Positions 17,896-26,125 of a DNA stretch of 64,000 bases are shown here, one piece after another (position 1 is the stretch's first letter; each line of letters begins with the position of its first letter). The notes under the pieces are model-generated. The model ran no database searches and was not told where the DNA came from. It was given only the letters and a program-made list of their open reading frames with translations. The position numbers and the translations under genes are program-made. Source of the stretch: Phocaeicola plebeius (GTDB taxonomy: Bacteria > Bacteroidota > Bacteroidia > Bacteroidales > Bacteroidaceae); assembly GCA_022767125.1 (NCBI GenBank), contig JALEPZ010000104.1, positions 1 through 64,000 on the forward strand, written 5' to 3'.

Positions 17896-17926
17896 CAAAT
17901 GTAAAGCGAATCTTTGATGTATGCAA
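17896..17926 (-). promoter_or_regulatory. Bacteroides-type promoter of the his operon
   Basis: On the minus strand a -33 TTG (17926-17924) and a -7 TACATTTG (17903-17896) are 20 nt apart. The predicted start near 17890 puts the whole leader peptide and attenuator inside the transcript. Confidence 0.7.
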
Positions 17927-17984
17927 GAATTCTGCCTGATTTTTTACGATTTATTCTACAATTTCTTATGTTTGTAACGTATGG

Positions 17985-18090
17985 GAAGAATCTGGACGCA
18001 TCTGCAGGGCCTTTCCCCCCAGGCTGTCCAAGAATTGTTTTCTGCCTTCCTTTTTTCCTGTCGTTTCGAACGAAGTGAGAAATCTGTTAA
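17985..18090. repeat. Degenerate dispersed repeat fragments between hisG and mltF
   Basis: GAAGAATCTGGACGCATCT (17985-18003) matches 17 of 19 positions of GAAGAATCTGAATGCATCT at 54601-54619. A second partial copy, CGAACGAAGTGAGAAATCTG, follows near 18067-18086. The 17927-18189 gap between the his promoter and the mltF promoter holds no gene that I can support. Confidence 0.45.
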
Positions 18091-18189
18091 CGCAAGTGGA
18101 TGTATTCAAACGCCGATAGCGCCGTGCTTTATTCCTCCTTCTTCATGAAGTTTCTTTGCGCTTGAATCAAACAATGTGTTCAACCATAG

Positions 18190-18219
18190 TTGTTTTTTTA
18201 ATGAATTGTTGTATTTTTG
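18190..18219 (+). promoter_or_regulatory. Bacteroides-type promoter of the transglycosylase gene
   Basis: A -33 TTG (18190-18192) and a -7 TATTTTTG (18212-18219) are 19 nt apart. The predicted start near 18225 leaves only about 8 nt before the ATG at 18233, which favours the ATG at 18260 as the translation start. Confidence 0.65.
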
Positions 18220-18259
18220 TTGGGACAAATAGATGCTTGTTTTTTTAAGAACTACCACC

Positions 18260-19660
18260 ATGAAGAATAGAGGAAATGCAGAAAGAGCCATCGCCTGCTG
18301 GTGTTTCGGCTGGCTAGTGTGTCTGTTGGCCGCTTGTGGCGGAACCCGTGGCGAGACGATGGGGGAAGCCCCTATTGACCTGCCCGAACTGCAGGAACGC
18401 GGTGAACTGGTCGTTCTCACGGCCAATAGCTCGACATCGTATTTTGATTACCGGGGCGAGCCGATGGGTTTTCAGTATGAGCTGGCCAGTCAATTTGCCC
18501 GTTCCTTGGGACTGAAGTTACAGCTGAAAGTCGTCAACAATCCCCAGGAGATGGTGGATTGCCTGATTCGTGGTGAAGGAGACCTGATTGCCTACAACCT
18601 GCCCGTGAAGAACCACTGGAAGGACAGTCTGATCTATTGTGGGGAAGAGAACATTACCCACCAGGTACTGGTGCAGAGAAGCGGCAAGGGCAGGGTGAAG
18701 GATGTGACCGAACTGCTGGGTAAGGAAGTCCATGTGGTTCCCGGCAAGTACCTGGAACGGCTGAAGAACCTGAACGACGAACTGGGGGGAGGCATACAGA
18801 TTTGTGTGGATCCGGAGGACAGTGTGTCGGTAGAAGACCTGATGACAAAGGTCGCCACCGGTGACATCGACTATACCATTGCCAGCAATGACCTGGCCCG
18901 CATCAACCGTACGTACTACCCGCAGTTGGACATCCAGTTAGTCATCAGTTTCGACCAGCGTGCTTCGTGGGCCGTACGCAAAACTTCCCCTTTGCTGGCA
19001 GAGGCTGCCGATAAATGGCACCGGGAGAACATCAACTCGCCGGAATTCCAGGCCAGCGCGAAGCGTTACTTCGAACTCAACAAACATACGCTGCACGGAC
19101 CCATCCTTTCGCTCAAAGACGGGAAAATCTCGCATTTCGATGCCTTGTTCCGCCAGTATGCCAAGGAAATCGGGTGGGACTGGCGCCTGCTGGCTTCGCT
19201 GGCCTATACCGAATCGAATTTCGACCCTACTGTCGTTTCATGGGCTGGGGCGCGAGGACTGATGCAACTCATGCCTGCCACATCGAGGGCTATGGGCATG
19301 CCGCCGGGTAAGGAGCAGGACCCGGAAGAAAGCATCAAGGCGGCGGTGAAATACATTGACCGTTTGCAGCAAATCTTTTCGAAGGTGCCCGACGATGAAG
19401 AACGGGCGAAGTTTGTGCTGGCCGCCTACAATGCGGGCGTGGGGCACGTGACGGATGCCATGGCACTGGCTGATAAGTACGGGCGTAACCGCTATGTGTG
19501 GGAACACCACGTGGCCCATTATATTCTTCTGAAGAGTCATGAGGAATACTATACGGATCCGGTTTGCCGGAGCGGCTATTTCCGAGGAACGGAAACCTAC
19601 AATTTCGTGGCGGAAGTCATCCAGCGGGCAGCTCTCTACCGCGAGAAAATCCGTCACTGA
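18260..19660 (+). CDS. mltF: MltF-like membrane-bound lytic murein transglycosylase
   Basis: The 466-residue lipoprotein (lipobox LLAAC, Cys26) has two domains. The first is a family 3 solute-binding-like domain (about 45-270, GELVVLTANSSTSYFDYRGEPMGFQYELA). The second is a C-terminal SLT lysozyme-like domain with catalytic Glu in ASLAYTESNFDP (about E318), GARGLMQLMPAT and AAYNAGVGHV. Such enzymes cleave peptidoglycan glycan chains to 1,6-anhydromuropeptides. I chose the start at 18260 because MKNRGNAERA gives a proper signal peptide and the frame start at 18233 lies almost on the predicted transcription start. Confidence 0.92.
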   Translation: MKNRGNAERAIACWCFGWLVCLLAACGGTRGETMGEAPIDLPELQERGELVVLTANSSTSYFDYRGEPMGFQYELASQFARSLGLKLQLKVVNNPQEMVDCLIRGEGDLIAYNLPVKNHWKDSLIYCGEENITHQVLVQRSGKGRVKDVTELLGKEVHVVPGKYLERLKNLNDELGGGIQICVDPEDSVSVEDLMTKVATGDIDYTIASNDLARINRTYYPQLDIQLVISFDQRASWAVRKTSPLLAEAADKWHRENINSPEFQASAKRYFELNKHTLHGPILSLKDGKISHFDALFRQYAKEIGWDWRLLASLAYTESNFDPTVVSWAGARGLMQLMPATSRAMGMPPGKEQDPEESIKAAVKYIDRLQQIFSKVPDDEERAKFVLAAYNAGVGHVTDAMALADKYGRNRYVWEHHVAHYILLKSHEEYYTDPVCRSGYFRGTETYNFVAEVIQRAALYREKIRH

Positions 19661-19729
19661 CGTTGCTCCTGTCTGGGAAAAGCATTTTGGCTGGCTGCGT
19701 TGCCAAGGTCAGCTACCTTCATGGGCTAT

Positions 19730-19790
19730 AAGATTAATAACCTTACGGCCGTAGGGTTATTAATCTTGCGGCCGTAAGGTTATTAATCTT
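19730..19790. terminator. Large bistable hairpin between convergent genes
   Basis: A perfect 22-bp inverted repeat (19730-19751 with 19769-19790; core CCTTACGGCCG/CGGCCGTAAGG) has a 17-nt loop. The loop carries a third copy of part of the arm: GGTTATTAATCTT at 19755-19767 repeats the 3' arm end at 19778-19790. The 5' arm AAGATTAATAACC can therefore pair with either copy. It sits between the convergent mltF and ompH-like genes and probably terminates both. No long U-run follows. Confidence 0.65.
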
Positions 19791-19875
19791 GTCGGAAATG
19801 GAATGGGATTATTCCATAGGTGGTGTACCGAAAGCTTGATACACCTACTTCTCCGTTTTTATTCTAATGAGCTTT

Positions 19876-20481
19876 TTATTTCTTCGTATTGGGCGTATAG
19901 CGTGCATTCAGGCCTTCTACAATCTCGTCAGTGATATTGAATGCCTTGTCAGCATACAGCAAGTTGTCGAAACCGGTATTGCTGATGATGAGGCTGTAGC
20001 CTTTGTCCTGGTTGTAAATCTTCAGGAACGAATTGATGGAGTCACGCAATTGAAGACTGTTTTTCTGGTTTTCAGCTTGCAGTTCACCAGTCAGCTTTTC
20101 CTGAAGCTGCTGTAGGTCGCGCTGCTTCTGGCTGATGCGGAGATTCTCCTGTTCAGCCCGTTCGCGGGTAGCAAATCCGTTGTTTTCCAACTTGCGCTGG
20201 AATTCTCGCATTTCCTTGTCCAGTTCCTTGGCCCGTTCGTTCAGGGTCGTGCGGATATTTTCCTCTTTCTGAATCATCAGTTCGTTCAGGTCGTTCCAAA
20301 AACGGTACTTGGTGAGCAACGAGTCTATTTCCACATAAGCAATCTTCATATTGGCTACGCCAGCTGCCGCAACAGGACTGGATGCCGCTGCATTGTCGGA
20401 CTTGTTGTTAGCACATTGGGTAAACATCAGCACCATGGTCAGTGCCAGAAATCCGTTAAGGATGTACTTCATACGTTTCAT
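19876..20481 (-). CDS. OmpH/Skp-family chaperone-like lipoprotein
   Basis: The 201-residue protein has a lipoprotein signal (FTQC, Cys23). The OmpH layout follows: a short beta start (MKIAYVEIDSLLTKY), a long charged coiled coil (about 70-150, KELDKEMREFQRKLENNGFATRERAEQE), then a C-terminal beta part (QDKGYSLIISNTGFDNLLYADKAFNITDEIVEGLN). Soluble Skp proteins hold unfolded outer-membrane proteins in the periplasm. The lipid anchor is a Bacteroidetes variation. It is followed downstream by the convergent hairpin at 19730-19790. Confidence 0.88.
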   Translation of the reverse strand: MKRMKYILNGFLALTMVLMFTQCANNKSDNAAASSPVAAAGVANMKIAYVEIDSLLTKYRFWNDLNELMIQKEENIRTTLNERAKELDKEMREFQRKLENNGFATRERAEQENLRISQKQRDLQQLQEKLTGELQAENQKNSLQLRDSINSFLKIYNQDKGYSLIISNTGFDNLLYADKAFNITDEIVEGLNARYTPNTKK

Positions 20482-20511
20482 AATGTTGTTTTGAGTATCT
20501 ACTTGTTTTGG

Positions 20512-20745
20512 TTAATTGTTCTGTTCTACCTTCTTGCCCGACCGTTCGGCTACCGCATAGGGATTGTGGCGTTGGGCTGCCCTGTCCTGCGACTGTACAC
20601 AACCGATTCCCCTTTCGCGCATGGCTTTACTTCCGCTCACATGAGTGTTCGGGAAGCGTCCCCCTTTCTGAAAAAGCATCTTTACGCATAATAGTGCCAT
20701 GCAAATAGCAACTATTAACATTGTTAGAAGGATTGTCTTGAGCAT
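20512..20745 (-). CDS. Small single-span membrane protein
   Basis: The 77-residue protein starts with one membrane helix (MLKTILLTMLIVAICMALLC) and continues with a basic soluble tail (KMLFQKGGRFPNTHVSGSKA) and a C-terminal part with GIGCVQSQDRAAQRHNPYAV. I recall similar short proteins annotated as membrane or secreted protein in Bacteroidales, without a function. The frame opens at 20787, but the ATG at 20745 puts the helix at the N-terminus and follows a -7-like box. The two Cys flanking the GGRFPNTHVSG segment could bind a metal or be oxidised; this is speculation. Confidence 0.7.
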   Translation of the reverse strand: MLKTILLTMLIVAICMALLCVKMLFQKGGRFPNTHVSGSKAMRERGIGCVQSQDRAAQRHNPYAVAERSGKKVEQNN

Positions 20746-20764
20746 TTCTATTAATTTTGTGGTG

Positions 20765-20772
20765 CAAATATA
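20765..20772 (-). promoter_or_regulatory. Putative -7 box of the small membrane protein gene
   Basis: The minus strand reads TATATTTG (TAnnTTTG), about 20 nt upstream of the ATG at 20745. No -33 box at proper spacing is obvious. Confidence 0.4.
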
Positions 20773-20847
20773 GAGTTTTGTCTCCAAATTCTTCCATTTC
20801 TGCCGTAAAAAAGTGGCAGATTACAAGGAAAACTACAGGATTTAACG

Positions 20848-20855
20848 TATTTTTG
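20848..20855 (+). promoter_or_regulatory. Putative -7 box of the pepD operon
   Basis: TATTTTTG matches TAnnTTTG, about 40 nt upstream of pepD and divergent from the -7 box at 20765-20772. No good -33 box is visible about 20 nt upstream. Confidence 0.5.
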
Positions 20856-20895
20856 CAGCAAACAAGTAAAATCGTTCATTTTAATTCATCAGATT

Positions 20896-22353
20896 ATGGA
20901 AAAAAAAGACCTGAAACCGGCATCGGTTTTTTATTATTTTGAGGAAGTATGCCATGTACCCCGTCCTTCAAAAAAAGAAGGAAAAATACGGGCCTTTCTT
21001 ATCAATTTCGCCCGAGAACACGGATTGGAATACAAGACGGACGAGACTGGCAATGTGCTCATCAGAAAGGAGGCCACTCCGGGGATGGAACGTTGCAAGA
21101 CGGTGATATTGCAGTCGCACATGGATATGGTATGCGAGAAGAATAATGATACACAGCACAACTTTGATACAGACCCTATTGAAACGTATATCGACGGAGA
21201 ATGGCTGAAGGCGAAAGGGACGACACTGGGTGCTGATAATGGAATCGGTGTGGCTACGGAACTGGCAGTATTGGTGGCCGATGATATTCAGCACGGACCG
21301 CTGGAATGCTTGTTCACGGTCGATGAGGAAACCGGGTTGACCGGTGCCTTTGCCATGAAGGAGGGCTTCATGGAGGGTGATATCCTTATCAACCTCGATT
21401 CGGAAGACGAAGGGGAGCTGTTCATTGGGTGTGCCGGCGGTGCCCGCACTTCTGCCGAATTCCCCTTCCCGACGGTGCCGGCTCCAGCAGGCAGTTTCTT
21501 TTTCCGTCTGACGGTCAAGGGGCTGACCGGAGGACACTCAGGCGATGACATCAACAAAGGACGGGCGAATGCCAACAAACTGCTCAACCGGTTCCTCACT
21601 CAGCTGATGAACCGCTACGATTTGCGGTTGGCCGAGATTGACGGGGGCAACCTGCACAATGCAATTCCCCGTGAAGCGTATGCGGTCTGTGCCGTACCGA
21701 TGAAGGACAAGGAATCCGTGCGAGTGGATCTGAATGTCTTTCTGGCAGATGTGGAGAAAGAGTTTGCCAAAACAGAGCCGTTGCTGACCGTCGAACTGGA
21801 GTCGGAAAACCCTTGCGAAACGGTCATGGAGCCCGAAGCCATGAAGCGTTTCCTCCTGTCGGTCTATGCCGTCCATCACGGTGTATATACCATGAGCCAA
21901 GATATGGAAGGACTGGTGGAAACTTCTTCGAACCTAGCCTCCATCAAGCAAAAAGAGAACAAGCTGGTGGTGGTGACCAGTCAGCGCAGTTCAATTTTGT
22001 CACAACGTCAGGATATGTCTCAGATGGTTCGTGCTGCTTTTGAACTCGGTGGGGCAACGACAGATACGGGCGATGGATATCCGGGCTGGAAGCCCAATCC
22101 TTCTTCTCCCATTCTGCAGATTGCCATCGAAAGTTACCAACGTTTGTTTGGCATTGCCCCCAAGGTAAAGGCCATTCATGCCGGCCTGGAATGCGGACTT
22201 TTCTTGGAGAAGTATCCGTCGTTGGACATGGTGTCGTTCGGACCTACGTTGCGTGGTGTCCATTCACCGGATGAGCGCTTATTGATTCCGACCGTTGAGA
22301 AATTCTGGCTTCATTTGTTAGACATACTCGCCCATATTCCTGCGAAAGCATGA
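20896..22353 (+). CDS. pepD: Aminoacyl-histidine dipeptidase (peptidase D, M20C)
   Basis: The 485-residue di-zinc aminopeptidase hydrolyses Xaa-His and other dipeptides in the cytoplasm. The M20 ligand motifs are in order: LQSHMDMVCEK, GTTLGADNGIG, DEETGLTGA (catalytic Glu pair), LINLDSEDEG and a late His in LRGVHSPDERL. An internal dimerisation-like domain lies between. It is the first gene of a five-gene operon whose members mostly overlap by 4 nt; the next start overlaps its stop (ATGA). Confidence 0.95.
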   Translation: MEKKDLKPASVFYYFEEVCHVPRPSKKEGKIRAFLINFAREHGLEYKTDETGNVLIRKEATPGMERCKTVILQSHMDMVCEKNNDTQHNFDTDPIETYIDGEWLKAKGTTLGADNGIGVATELAVLVADDIQHGPLECLFTVDEETGLTGAFAMKEGFMEGDILINLDSEDEGELFIGCAGGARTSAEFPFPTVPAPAGSFFFRLTVKGLTGGHSGDDINKGRANANKLLNRFLTQLMNRYDLRLAEIDGGNLHNAIPREAYAVCAVPMKDKESVRVDLNVFLADVEKEFAKTEPLLTVELESENPCETVMEPEAMKRFLLSVYAVHHGVYTMSQDMEGLVETSSNLASIKQKENKLVVVTSQRSSILSQRQDMSQMVRAAFELGGATTDTGDGYPGWKPNPSSPILQIAIESYQRLFGIAPKVKAIHAGLECGLFLEKYPSLDMVSFGPTLRGVHSPDERLLIPTVEKFWLHLLDILAHIPAKA

Positions 22354-23366
22354 TGCTGAAAGCGAGCCTTTTTTTGGCGCTGTGCTGTGTGGCTGCCGTT
22401 CCGGCAGCTGCACAGCAGGTGTTTCGCGTGATGGCATACAATGTAGAGAACCTGTTCGATTGTGCTCATGATTCGTTGAAAAACGATCAGGAATTTTTGC
22501 CAGATGGTCTGCGCAGGTGGAACTACCGCCGTTACACGGAAAAACTGGGACGGATTGCGCAAGTCGTTTGGTCGGTGGCCGACGGTGGGGAAGTACCTGC
22601 CCTCGTGGGACTTTGTGAGGTGGAGAATGAGCGGTGTCTGGAAGACCTGGTCAGTCGTTCTCCCTTGCGGGCGGTCGGCTATCAATATGCCCTGACCGAT
22701 TCGCCTGATCTTCGGGGAATTGATGTGGCCTTGCTCTACCACCCGCAGCAGTTTCGTTGCGTGTCTGTGCAATCCGTCCGGATTTCGTTTTCCGGGAAAG
22801 GCCATCGTCCGACACGTGACTTGCTTCATGTGTGCGGACGGGTGATGCCTACGGGCGATACCCTCGATGTGGTGGTCTGTCACCTGCCTTCCAAACTGGG
22901 AGGGGCACGGAAGACCCGTCCTTTCCGTTTGCAGGCGGCTCGGCGGCTGCGGCAGCTGGCTGATTCCGTAGCGGCCTGCCGGGTACAGCCTCGTCTGTTG
23001 CTGATGGGGGATTTCAACGACGTTCCGGGGAGTCAGACGCTGGCAGAAATACTGGGTGCAGCTGGTGAGACCAGCACTGCAGGTCTTCTCGTTGATCTGA
23101 TGGAGGGCCGCTTGCCGGGTACCTATTGCTATCGGGGACGTTGGGAGGTAATCGACCACCTTATTATTAATAAGGCCTTGCAGACGGCGAATGCCGGTTG
23201 GCGTGTCGTCCCTTCATCGGTCAGGATTGTCGATGCGCCGTTCCTTCTTGAGGAGGACGATACCTATGGCGGTATGCGTCCGTTCCGCACGTACCGGGGT
23301 ATCCGCTATGCAGGCGGCTACAGTGACCATCTGCCGATTATGGCTGAATTTATAACTAATGAATAA
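22350..23366 (+). CDS. Secreted endonuclease/exonuclease/phosphatase family protein
   Basis: The 338-residue protein has a signal peptide (about 1-22, VPAAAQQ). The EEP fold motifs are MAYNVENLFD, GLCEVEN (metal Glu), VVCHLPSK, LLMGDFNDVPGS and the terminal YSDHLPIM with the catalytic Asp-His. The family includes DNases and phosphodiesterases; the substrate is not evident here. The start overlaps pepD by 4 nt, and the exchanger gene follows 9 nt later. Confidence 0.85.
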   Translation: MMLKASLFLALCCVAAVPAAAQQVFRVMAYNVENLFDCAHDSLKNDQEFLPDGLRRWNYRRYTEKLGRIAQVVWSVADGGEVPALVGLCEVENERCLEDLVSRSPLRAVGYQYALTDSPDLRGIDVALLYHPQQFRCVSVQSVRISFSGKGHRPTRDLLHVCGRVMPTGDTLDVVVCHLPSKLGGARKTRPFRLQAARRLRQLADSVAACRVQPRLLLMGDFNDVPGSQTLAEILGAAGETSTAGLLVDLMEGRLPGTYCYRGRWEVIDHLIINKALQTANAGWRVVPSSVRIVDAPFLLEEDDTYGGMRPFRTYRGIRYAGGYSDHLPIMAEFITNE

Positions 23367-23375
23367 GACTGAACA

Positions 23376-24341
23376 ATGATACTGAATATCGTTTTACTGG
23401 TTGTGGGGTTGGTGCTGATTCTGAAGGGCGCCGATTTCCTGACCGATGGGGCGTCGGCTTTGGCCCGTCGCTTTCACATTTCTCCGTTGGTCATCGGCTT
23501 GACCATTGTGGCCTTCGGTACTTCTGCTCCCGAACTGACCGTCAGTGTGGTTTCCGCCTTCCACGGCAGTGCGGGAATGGCTATTGGTAATGTGGTGGGA
23601 AGCAATCTCTTCAACACCCTGATGATTGTGGGGGTCACTTCGTTGGTCGCTCCCATCGTGGTGACCAAGGGAACGCTGTCCAAGGAGATTCCTTTGTGTA
23701 TTCTTTCGTGTGTGGTGTTGCTGGTCTGTGCCAACGATATCTTGTTGGCATCCGGACCGGTGAACACGTTGGGTCGGGCCGACGGGTTGCTGCTGTTGTG
23801 CTTTTTTGCCATTTTCCTGAGTTATACCTTTGCTATTGCCCGTTCGTCGGAAGGTGCGGAGGAGGAAAAGCCCGTGGCATCATCGCTTTCGCTCCTACGT
23901 TGCCTGGTCTTTATCATAGGTGGATTGGCCGCTTTGGTGTTGGGAGGGCAATGGTTCGTCAATGCTTCTACCGGCATCGCCCGCTCATTGGGGGTGAGTG
24001 ATGCAGTGATTGGCCTGACACTCGTCGCCATGGGTACATCACTGCCCGAACTGGCTACCTCCGTCGTGGCGGCCTTGAAGAAAAATCCAGAAATGGCGGT
24101 GGGCAATGTCATCGGATCCAACTTGTTCAATGTCTTTTTTGTGCTGGGCACCAGCGCGACTCTTTCGCCTTTGCCCATGGGAGGAATCGGCAATTTCGAC
24201 CTGTGTTACCTGCTGGGAGCCTGTGTGCTGCTGTTCTTTGCCGGTGCCTACTATCGGGAGCGGACCATCACCCGCCTCGAAGGGGGAGTGCTGGTGATGG
24301 CCTACCTGGTTTATACCGGTTATTTGATTTATCAATTATGA
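23376..24341 (+). CDS. Calcium/sodium antiporter (CaCA family, YrbG-like)
   Basis: The 321-residue inner-membrane exchanger has two inverted repeats, each with the alpha motif: AFGTSAPELTVSV with GNVVGSNLFNTLMIVG, and AMGTSLPELATSVVAA with GNVIGSNLFNVFFVLG. The Glu in each PEL supplies the ion site. About ten hydrophobic segments are visible. The stop overlaps the next start as ATGA. Confidence 0.93.
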   Translation: MILNIVLLVVGLVLILKGADFLTDGASALARRFHISPLVIGLTIVAFGTSAPELTVSVVSAFHGSAGMAIGNVVGSNLFNTLMIVGVTSLVAPIVVTKGTLSKEIPLCILSCVVLLVCANDILLASGPVNTLGRADGLLLLCFFAIFLSYTFAIARSSEGAEEEKPVASSLSLLRCLVFIIGGLAALVLGGQWFVNASTGIARSLGVSDAVIGLTLVAMGTSLPELATSVVAALKKNPEMAVGNVIGSNLFNVFFVLGTSATLSPLPMGGIGNFDLCYLLGACVLLFFAGAYYRERTITRLEGGVLVMAYLVYTGYLIYQL

Positions 24342-26125
24342 CAACAATGATGAAAACATCCCGATGGATGACGATGGGGGTAGGAGCGGGAGCCGTACTG
24401 CTTGTTTTCCTGTTCCTCCAGTCCCATTATGCCTTCAATTATTTGTATGAGGAACAGTTTCGGATGTTCCGTTTCAGTGCTGACTATGCAGTGGCTGCCT
24501 TCAGTAGGGTAGGAGGTCCGGTGGAATACGTGACTTCCTTCCTCGTTCAGTTCTTTGCCTTCCCCTATGTGGGGGCAGCTGTTTTCGCTATATTGTTCGG
24601 GTGCGTGGCGGGAGGTGTCCGTTGCGGATTCCTCCGTCTGTCCGGTGGCAAGGAAATGCCGCTGGCCTACTGGCTTCCCGGACTGTTCTTTCTTTGGGCC
24701 GGTGCCGATTTCAATAATCACTTCGAGGCTGGGCTGGCCTTTTTATCCGTTGTCTGGCTGTTCGCCCTTTGGGAACGGCTCTTCCCTCGGCCGAACGGGT
24801 GGAAGGTGGCTGTTGCTTTGCCGGTGGACTGGGGGCTGTTTTATCTGATTGGGCCGTTGGCCTTGCTGTGGGCCTTGGCGGTGGTGCTGACCGTACTGTT
24901 CCGCAAAGGGGCTGCCCGCTGGTGGTCACTGCTGCTGATTCCCGGTGCCCTGCTGGCTCCGTTGGTTGTGTATGCGGCTTCCTGGTCTGATGCTCCCTTG
25001 TCTTCTTTGCTTACCGCTGCAGCATACTCCCATCCTATGTTGCCCAACCTTGTGTGGGTGAATGGAGCTGCCTTGGTGTGGCTTGCCGGCCTTGGACTGG
25101 CCCTGCTGTTTCCCTTGTGTCCCAAGGGACAACGTCCGGCGGTGCGCTATGTGTCCTGGTCCGTACAGACCCTTCTGGCAGGTGTATTGTTCTGTCAGGT
25201 GGCCTTGCGGGCCAACAATGAGCGCTATTATGTGGTCAAGGTACTCGACTACTATGCCAGGCATGGCCGTTGGACCGATCTTCTGTCTGTTCCCGACTTC
25301 CGTCCCTCCGAGAACCTCCTGCATACCTGTTACCAGAACCTGGCCCTTGCCAACATGGGCAAGCTGAGTGAGGTGCTGCTCCAGACTCCCCAGCCAGGTG
25401 CCAAAGGGCTTTGGGTGGAGTGGAACAAGACGGCTCCTGTATCGGCTTTGCTCAGCGATGTGGCCTATACAATGGGGAATGTAGCTTTGGCGCAGGTACT
25501 GGCCTTTGAGGGGCTGGTGGGTTGTGAAAGGTCTGAAAACCCCCGTCTGTTGGTGAGACTGGTGCAGACCAATCTGATTCAAGGAGCTTATCCGGTAGCA
25601 GAAAAATACATAGGTCTCTTGCGACAGACCTATGCCTACCGGCAGGTGGCAGAACACTATGCCGCTTTTCTGTATGACGATGGGCGCGTGGAGGCAGATG
25701 CCGAACTGGGACCCTTGCGCCGTTGCCTGTCAAAGGCTGAGGGACTGACCTATGTTGCCTTAGCTCCGACAGACCTTTTGCAGGTGATGCGGTCGAATCC
25801 TTCCTACCGACCGGCTTTCGAGTATTTCGGGGCGTTCTGTCTGCTTACAAAAGATCTGGTGAGCTTTCGGATGATGCTGGACGAGTTTCGTACGGCTCCC
25901 GTCCTTCGTCCCCTTCCCCGGCTTTATCAGGAAGTCGTCGTGATGTTGTTCGAAGGAGAGTCTGACCGGTGGGCGGACTATGGAGTGGAAGAGGAAACGA
26001 TTAAACGCTTCGCTGACTTCCGGAAGCTGTTCATGGCGGCCCGACGCAATCCGGCTATGGCCGGTTCCCTTCGGGCGAACTTCGGCCATACCTATTGGTA
26101 TTATTTTATGCATTCAAAAAAATGA
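24338..26125 (+). CDS. DUF6057-type polytopic membrane protein
   Basis: The 595-residue protein has about nine to ten N-terminal membrane segments (to about residue 330), then a soluble helical C-terminal half that looks like TPR-type repeats (ENLLHTCYQNLALANMGKLSE, AYTMGNVALAQVLAFEGLVG, LVRLVQTNLIQGAYPVAEKYI). The combination fits DUF6057, a Bacteroidetes family without assigned function. The frame opens at 24203, but the ATG at 24338 overlaps the exchanger stop by 4 nt and matches the operon pattern. Its stop in turn overlaps the heme-motif gene. Confidence 0.75.
   Translation: MTTMMKTSRWMTMGVGAGAVLLVFLFLQSHYAFNYLYEEQFRMFRFSADYAVAAFSRVGGPVEYVTSFLVQFFAFPYVGAAVFAILFGCVAGGVRCGFLRLSGGKEMPLAYWLPGLFFLWAGADFNNHFEAGLAFLSVVWLFALWERLFPRPNGWKVAVALPVDWGLFYLIGPLALLWALAVVLTVLFRKGAARWWSLLLIPGALLAPLVVYAASWSDAPLSSLLTAAAYSHPMLPNLVWVNGAALVWLAGLGLALLFPLCPKGQRPAVRYVSWSVQTLLAGVLFCQVALRANNERYYVVKVLDYYARHGRWTDLLSVPDFRPSENLLHTCYQNLALANMGKLSEVLLQTPQPGAKGLWVEWNKTAPVSALLSDVAYTMGNVALAQVLAFEGLVGCERSENPRLLVRLVQTNLIQGAYPVAEKYIGLLRQTYAYRQVAEHYAAFLYDDGRVEADAELGPLRRCLSKAEGLTYVALAPTDLLQVMRSNPSYRPAFEYFGAFCLLTKDLVSFRMMLDEFRTAPVLRPLPRLYQEVVVMLFEGESDRWADYGVEEETIKRFADFRKLFMAARRNPAMAGSLRANFGHTYWYYFMHSKK

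Noticed and set aside
18106..18426. 106-codon minus-strand open frame upstream of and overlapping mltF
   Set aside because: It covers the mltF promoter and start, has no recognisable family and no promoter of its own.
24203..24337. Upstream extension of the DUF6057 gene
   Set aside because: It overlaps the exchanger gene in another frame. The ATG at 24338 fits the 4-nt overlap pattern of the operon.
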